Shown here: in pieces, positions 25,901 through 29,122 of the stretch
Layout of the letters: every line of letters begins with the position of its first letter
Numbering within the stretch: position 1 is the stretch's first letter
From: JBEICQ01 sp046297395
GTDB lineage: Bacteria > Bacteroidota > Bacteroidia > UBA4408
DNA length: 29,122 nucleotides
Assembly (NCBI GenBank): GCA_046297395.1
Contig: JBKCNM010000062.1
Coordinates: 1 to 29,122, forward strand
Reading direction: 5' to 3'
The notes under the pieces: model-generated
The model's database searches: none
Told to the model about the DNA's origin: nothing
What the model saw: only the letters and a program-made list of their open reading frames with translations
Translations under genes and position numbers: made by a program

Positions 25901-28039
25901 CGCAATGACCGGTCCATTTTTTGCTTTGATGGAAACTCCCAAATCATCTCCGGCTGCATTGTCCTTGATATATGTCCATATAAGATTGCCGGAGCTGCGG
26001 TTATATTTATATACGGCTACATTTTTGTTTGACCCGGTATCGGTCACTTCACCCAATACATACAATGCATCTCCTTCAACTGCTATGTCATCTCCTATGT
26101 CCTCTGCACTTGCAGGACCATCAATGGTGAAATTTTGAGTGAGTTGTCCTGTTGGGTTATAACGCAAAACCAAGATGTTTCTATTGAGAGCAGTTACCCT
26201 GCTTGTTCCCACCAGCCAGAGATCTCCTGAAGCATCACAGACCATTGCGTTAGGGATGTCTTCTGAAGAAGCAAGACCATTGAAAACCCTTTTCCAGAGG
26301 CGGATACCTGAGGGATTGATTTTGTAAACAACGATGTCGCGGGAACTCACACTGGCATTAACATAGCCGGCGATGTAAATATTTCCCTGTGCATCTCCTG
26401 TAAGCAATTTGGGTGAGGTAACTTCATCGATGTTTTGATTTTCAAAACTGAGCCTCCATTGCTCAACGCCACTTGCATTGTACTTTAAAAGGTACATGTC
26501 GGTAACATTGTTTGAATTACGGCTATTGCCCGAGATATATACTGAACCATCAGTGGGATTGATATAAGACCCCGAACCCGATTCTGTAAAATCAAACAAT
26601 ACCCTGGTCCAGCTCAAACTTCCGGAATCGTTCACTCTGATGGCAAATACTTTGTCTGAAGGTGTTTGGTTACCGGCAGATCCACAAACGGTAATTAAAC
26701 CACTCGATTGAAGTGCCATTGAGGTGGGAACATCCTCACCACTTACAGCAGCAATATCGAAGGTATTGTTAAACTGGATAGAACCTGAACTGGAAATTTT
26801 GGTTACCCTGATATCTGCGATTTCAATACCCGGAGTGGATGATAGTACATGTAAACTGTTTCCTTGGTCAACTTTTATATCAACCAATGAGGAATTGTTG
26901 ATGGTCTGTGTCCATGTGGCGTTTTGGTTGGTATACCTACCACAAACAATGCTGTTGTTGCTTGCATTTTGGTAAGCAAGGAAGTAGGCATTACTCGAAT
27001 TTACGGGAAGGATTTTTGCGTTTGCCAAAAGGCCGTTGCCGCTAGATGGGAAAACAAAAGTGTTACTCAGAGAGCCATTCAAATCGTATTTATATACCAG
27101 AATGTCATATGAACCATTGCCATTTATCCCTGCAAAAGCCGAAAAGGAATTTCCTTCGTTATCAACTGCAAAATCTTTGAGTTGGAGTTGGGTGTAAGAT
27201 GATTGAGGAACAGGCACCGAAAAAACTTCTGTACCATTGGCCAGCCATGCATTGATATAATATTCTGTATTTGTTCCGATGGTATTGGAAGATACCGTAT
27301 ATACATTTGATAATGCGTCCACACCCACCCTTAAGGCTCTTGCAGATCCACTTTGACTGAGTGCGGATGCGAAGTTCCACAGAGAGGTACCAGAAGAGGA
27401 ATATTTAAGTACAAGGATGTTGTTTTGCTGATCTGTACTACCGCAAACCAGAAAGTTGCCCTGGCTGTCTGTGATCATGTCTTCTGCCTCATCATCGGAA
27501 GCATTCTGTGAAGCATAAGTAAACAAGGTACTTTGTGTTCCGTTATTGGTGAATCGGTAGAGACAGATATCCTTGTTGCTTGCGCCGGTGGTTTGGGTAA
27601 CAGCGGCATAGGTATTGGCAGAAGCATCAATTCGGTATGCTGCCAGACTCATGAAATTGTCATTGATGTTCCTAGTCCATGTGGGAGAACCTCCCGAAGA
27701 AGCAAAGCGGCAAAAGGTAATGCCTGATGGCCTGTAGGATTGGACAACTGTTCCGGATTGATTGGTAAGAAGGGTATCCATTAGACTATAAGCCATGGCT
27801 CCATAAGCATTGCCTGATGCATCAGCAAAACAAAGATGCTTATCGTAACGGCGTGAACCGCTTCCGGCATAGGTATTGCTCCAAAGTTGGGTTACCTGAG
27901 CATCCATCATTAAAGTCCAACAAACGAATGTCCCTAAAAGGAAAAGTCCCAAACGACGGCTTTTTATTTGAAGGGATTTATTGGCAAAAGGAACCATACA
28001 ATTTGCTTTAACTGATTGTAGGGTTTTACGAAGACGCAT
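22928..28039 (-). CDS. T9SS-secreted SBBP-propeller / Ig-like repeat protein
   Basis: 1,703 residues. The start at 28039 gives a long basic n-region; Met15 (27997, MVPFANKS) would give a more usual signal peptide with core LGLFLLGTFVCW and end MMDAQ. Residues of about 50-890 are SBBP/beta-propeller-like blades of the type DAQGNIYIAGY..RDIVVYKINPSGIRLW, repeated many times. Then come four two-part units of about 180 residues, each a cadherin/Ig-like pair with SISGP and QAPVI signatures. A T9SS type A sorting domain closes the protein (RLRIYPNPVPAG near residue 1,628, LLDVSGRRI, LSGGIYLLVIG). It is expected at the cell surface or released. Its function is unknown; adhesion or matrix binding is an inference. 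It is codirectional with the giant gene 90 nt downstream and divergent from the M16 peptidase. Confidence 0.9.
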   Translation of the reverse strand: MRLRKTLQSVKANCMVPFANKSLQIKSRRLGLFLLGTFVCWTLMMDAQVTQLWSNTYAGSGSRRYDKHLCFADASGNAYGAMAYSLMDTLLTNQSGTVVQSYRPSGITFCRFASSGGSPTWTRNINDNFMSLAAYRIDASANTYAAVTQTTGASNKDICLYRFTNNGTQSTLFTYASQNASDDEAEDMITDSQGNFLVCGSTDQQNNILVLKYSSSGTSLWNFASALSQSGSARALRVGVDALSNVYTVSSNTIGTNTEYYINAWLANGTEVFSVPVPQSSYTQLQLKDFAVDNEGNSFSAFAGINGNGSYDILVYKYDLNGSLSNTFVFPSSGNGLLANAKILPVNSSNAYFLAYQNASNNSIVCGRYTNQNATWTQTINNSSLVDIKVDQGNSLHVLSSTPGIEIADIRVTKISSSGSIQFNNTFDIAAVSGEDVPTSMALQSSGLITVCGSAGNQTPSDKVFAIRVNDSGSLSWTRVLFDFTESGSGSYINPTDGSVYISGNSRNSNNVTDMYLLKYNASGVEQWRLSFENQNIDEVTSPKLLTGDAQGNIYIAGYVNASVSSRDIVVYKINPSGIRLWKRVFNGLASSEDIPNAMVCDASGDLWLVGTSRVTALNRNILVLRYNPTGQLTQNFTIDGPASAEDIGDDIAVEGDALYVLGEVTDTGSNKNVAVYKYNRSSGNLIWTYIKDNAAGDDLGVSIKAKNGPVIAMNLFSQSGIYAGYACRLGDGINGTAVVLAEKTFSAPNINIQVNDVDWAGTKLAVAGYRGTASSSTAFAACFNTQNQYFWQSSGIPSSPSSFNRFLNCSLTPQGYLYCSGTIRSSSGSDRLSFATFSPDGQLVVNNLFGSATGTIDQLGSAYFQSGNAAFSGQTNPQNNNDGYHGLVSLTNFPARPDTIAHQQACGGVPVQFTFNILDENPQNVVIDIQSQNSSLLPNSAISFSVNGSIVSVVITGIPDTTAIIPVVVTLNDGVSSTFTTGFAIFVRKRPASVAISGPVSVVDNSSHIYNALSTPNDSVVWQLSGNGQILSYTADTVALSFNEGLFYLIRTATNRCGIAVDSLMIVSQPPNQAPVLQFADSLLACSMDTSSVSISIIDEHASSVQISLLGMDSIPVPPVFASFSGQDSSRTLHIHPGMNQYGHLNFILLATDSAGLTSASYLHVNLLTQPMFASISGPGTVLQNSIHTYFVNGLSGVESGTWNFSGGGSFTAVSDTSILLTVGTQNGFLRYTISNACAVFSDSMMIKVNAPNFPPVIYGPDTVSLCGVSSAALVQFYYTDESVSTVTATGYSSNQQLIPDSVLSTGVDTSYANISLQSMQNTGDTLSVYITLTDTGGLSVTKRIFVNIHPEVLGDAIIGPNALLQGDSMVYSLTGLQFADQTQWTINGNGQLTVLNDTSVLLVAGVGNVLLTCMASNACSDLEISKPILCVALNQAPVIHLPNNQVSVCANAQLNGIGFSVSDESSSELLVTVSVSDSSLISQLNIAQSDTMYTLGFVAGGYGNTMPYLLIHVQDTGGLTVSDTIWIEILQAPAPVSISGPDSVLAQSAAEYTLSGYTSGATFAWTYGGNAVSGTAEILTFTPDQSQWLVYEASLNNCLVWDSLYVFVDTLGLPTFGKTEFSEARLRIYPNPVPAGRNITIDGLNTGMWIELLDVSGRRIQKSYPHTISSGFWVSEPLSGGIYLLVIGDSVQRKVQRIMVE
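23120..23165 (-). other. start of T9SS type A sorting domain (1,703-residue protein)
   Basis: The motif RLRIYPNPVPAGRNITI marks the classical beginning of the Por-secretion tail, which runs from here to the stop codon at 22928. Confidence 0.85.
23190..25362 (-). repeat. four tandem two-part Ig/cadherin-like units (protein level)
   Basis: Units begin near residues 895, 1,072, 1,253 and 1,433. The first half of each starts like QAPVL..LLACS or FPPVI..SLCGV and has an acidic D-E pair (IIDEHASS, YTDESVST, VSDESSSE). The second half starts like SISGPGTVLQNS and ends NACAVFSDS or similar. Each unit has one Cys near its start (ACG, ACS, LCG, VCA) and one near its end (NRC, NAC, NAC, NNC), suggesting a conserved disulfide. 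Limits are approximate. Confidence 0.75.
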
Positions 28040-28065
28040 GGTTGGTTAGATTGTTCGTTGGTCGA

Positions 28066-28099
28066 CAAAAATAATCATTTTATAGATGATTTAAACAAA
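28066..28099 (-). promoter_or_regulatory. candidate promoter of the 1,703-residue gene
   Basis: Minus-strand TTTG (28099-28096), a 22-nt spacer and TATTTTTG (28073-28066) fit the Bacteroidota -33/-7 pattern TTTG-N17-23-TAnnTTTG. The -7 ends 26 nt before the ATG at 28039. Confidence 0.5.
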
Positions 28100-28103
28100 T
28101 CAT
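28086..28103. promoter_or_regulatory. inverted repeat in the divergent promoter region (possible operator)
   Basis: ATGATTT-AAAC-AAATCAT is a perfect 7-bp inverted repeat. It overlaps the candidate -33 element of the minus-strand gene and lies between two divergent genes, a usual place for a dimeric regulator to bind. It could also arise by chance in AT-rich DNA. Confidence 0.3.
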
Positions 28104-28156
28104 TCGTTGAAATTCAAAATTTATCTGTTTCCCATTCCATCTGACAGCTTGCCCGA

Positions 28157-28164
28157 TAATTTTG
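28157..28164 (+). promoter_or_regulatory. candidate -7 element of the M16 peptidase gene
   Basis: TAATTTTG matches TAnnTTTG and ends 30 nt before the ATG at 28195. No good -33 TTG lies at the expected distance. Confidence 0.4.
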
Positions 28165-28194
28165 TAATTTTCGGCCAAAATATTCCGTGGAATT

Positions 28195-29079
28195 ATGAAA
28201 AAAATATTGTTTATCAGCATGTTATGCTGTCTTTATCAGTTGACATACAGCCAGCCCAAATTCATTGAAAAAGTGAATCAAGCCGGAGAAGACATCATCA
28301 TCCCCTACGAAAAGTATGAGTTGCCCAACGGATTACAGGTAATTATACACGAAGATCATTCCGATCCGATTTGCCATGTGGATGTAACTTACCATGTGGG
28401 AAGTGCCCGCGAAGAGATAGGCAGGAGCGGATTTGCTCATTTTTTTGAACACATGATGTTTCAGGGATCGGATCATGTGGCAGATGAAGAGCACTTTAAA
28501 ATTGTTACTGAAGCCGGCGGAACAATGAATGGAACGACCAATACAGACCGCACAAATTATTTTGAAACTTTACCGGTAAATCAGTTGGAAACGGCCTTGT
28601 GGCTTGAAAGCGACAGGATGGGATTTTTACTTGATGCCGTGACGCAGAAAAAATTTGAAGTACAACGCTCTACAGTCAAAAATGAAAGGGGTCAGCGTTA
28701 TGAAAATGTACCTTACGGCTTAGGATATGAAAAAATCTGCAGAGCCTTGTATCCTTACGGCCATCCTTATTCCTGGACCACTATTGGAGATGTAGAAGAC
28801 CTGAACAGAGTGGATGTGGATGATCTTAAAAAATTCTTCATGCGCTGGTATGGACCAAACAACGCCACACTTACGGTAGCAGGCGATGTGAATCCTGAGG
28901 AAGTTCTGAAACTGGCAGAAAAATACTTTGGATCCATCCCTCGTGGTCCGGAGGTAAAAAACATGGGAACCATATATCCCAAACTCGACGCCAACCGTTA
29001 CATTTCTTATGAAGACAATGTGAAGTTTCCATTGATTGAAATAGCTTTCCCCGGCGTTTGTTTTATCGCAAAATATTGA
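28195..29079 (+). CDS. M16 family zinc peptidase, truncated
   Basis: 294 codons to a TGA at 29077-29079. A signal peptide (MKKILFISMLCCLYQLTYSQ) indicates export to the periplasm. The inverted zinc motif HFFEH is at residues 82-86, with the third ligand probably E164 in VKNERGQ. AGGTMNGTTNTDRTNYFETLP (about 107-127) and the GHPYSWTTIG segment are typical of pitrilysin/insulinase-like M16 peptidases. Similarity runs through VKFPLIEIAFPGV (to residue 288), then changes abruptly to CFIAKY and the stop. Family members are about 430 residues or, as two-domain proteins, about 900, so the C-terminal part is missing. The remaining 43 nt of the window do not clearly resume the domain in any single frame. 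A frameshift, real or an assembly-end error, is likely. Zinc-binding parts are intact. Confidence 0.85.
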   Translation: MKKILFISMLCCLYQLTYSQPKFIEKVNQAGEDIIIPYEKYELPNGLQVIIHEDHSDPICHVDVTYHVGSAREEIGRSGFAHFFEHMMFQGSDHVADEEHFKIVTEAGGTMNGTTNTDRTNYFETLPVNQLETALWLESDRMGFLLDAVTQKKFEVQRSTVKNERGQRYENVPYGLGYEKICRALYPYGHPYSWTTIGDVEDLNRVDVDDLKKFFMRWYGPNNATLTVAGDVNPEEVLKLAEKYFGSIPRGPEVKNMGTIYPKLDANRYISYEDNVKFPLIEIAFPGVCFIAKY

Positions 29080-29122
29080 AACGCGCTGGTTGGGCGTTCA
29101 ATTGTTGTGGCCGGGAGTTAAT

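Overview
The window looks like a chromosomal segment of a member of the Bacteroidota, possibly from a draft or metagenome assembly. Three things point there: two very large secreted proteins that end in type IX secretion (T9SS) C-terminal sorting domains, a TPR / beta-propeller / OmpA protein typical of the phylum, and AT-rich upstream regions carrying TAnnTTTG-type -7 elements. A narrower placement cannot be read from the sequence alone.

Layout, left to right. (1) Plus strand, 1-3767: the tail of an unidentified gene, a compact Tat-exported DUF1501/sulfatase-like protein, and a short DnaE-type DNA polymerase III alpha subunit whose 5' end appears damaged. (2) Minus strand, 8298-3863: a compact operon ompA-like -> rdgB -> parE. 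ompA-like and rdgB overlap by 1 nt and rdgB and parE are 3 nt apart; parE converges on dnaE. (3) Minus strand, 22837-8363: one uninterrupted 4,824-codon gene for a repetitive surface/adhesin-like protein. It has about 37 degenerate beta-strand repeats, four divergent boundary modules with a WTG..W..NW signature, a non-repetitive C-terminal region and a T9SS sorting tail, and it is followed by a strong intrinsic terminator. (4) Minus strand, 28039-22928: a 1,703-residue secreted protein with a long SBBP-like beta-propeller region, four tandem two-part Ig/cadherin-like units and a T9SS sorting tail. (5) Plus strand, 28195-29079: an M16 zinc peptidase, divergent from (4), that hits a stop codon close to the window end and is probably truncated by mutation or assembly error.

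Functionally, two thirds of the window encodes T9SS cargo. The neighbouring OmpA-like protein has the domain order described for the T9SS-associated protein PorE (TPR, propeller, carboxypeptidase-regulatory-like domain, OmpA), which suggests a link but does not prove one. The remaining genes are housekeeping: DNA replication or translesion synthesis, chromosome decatenation and nucleotide-pool cleaning. I see no rRNA, tRNA, CRISPR array, insertion sequence or prophage gene. All intergenic stretches are shorter than 300 bp. The most distinctive objects are the giant adhesin-like gene and its modular organisation, and the apparent lesions at the dnaE start and in the M16 gene.
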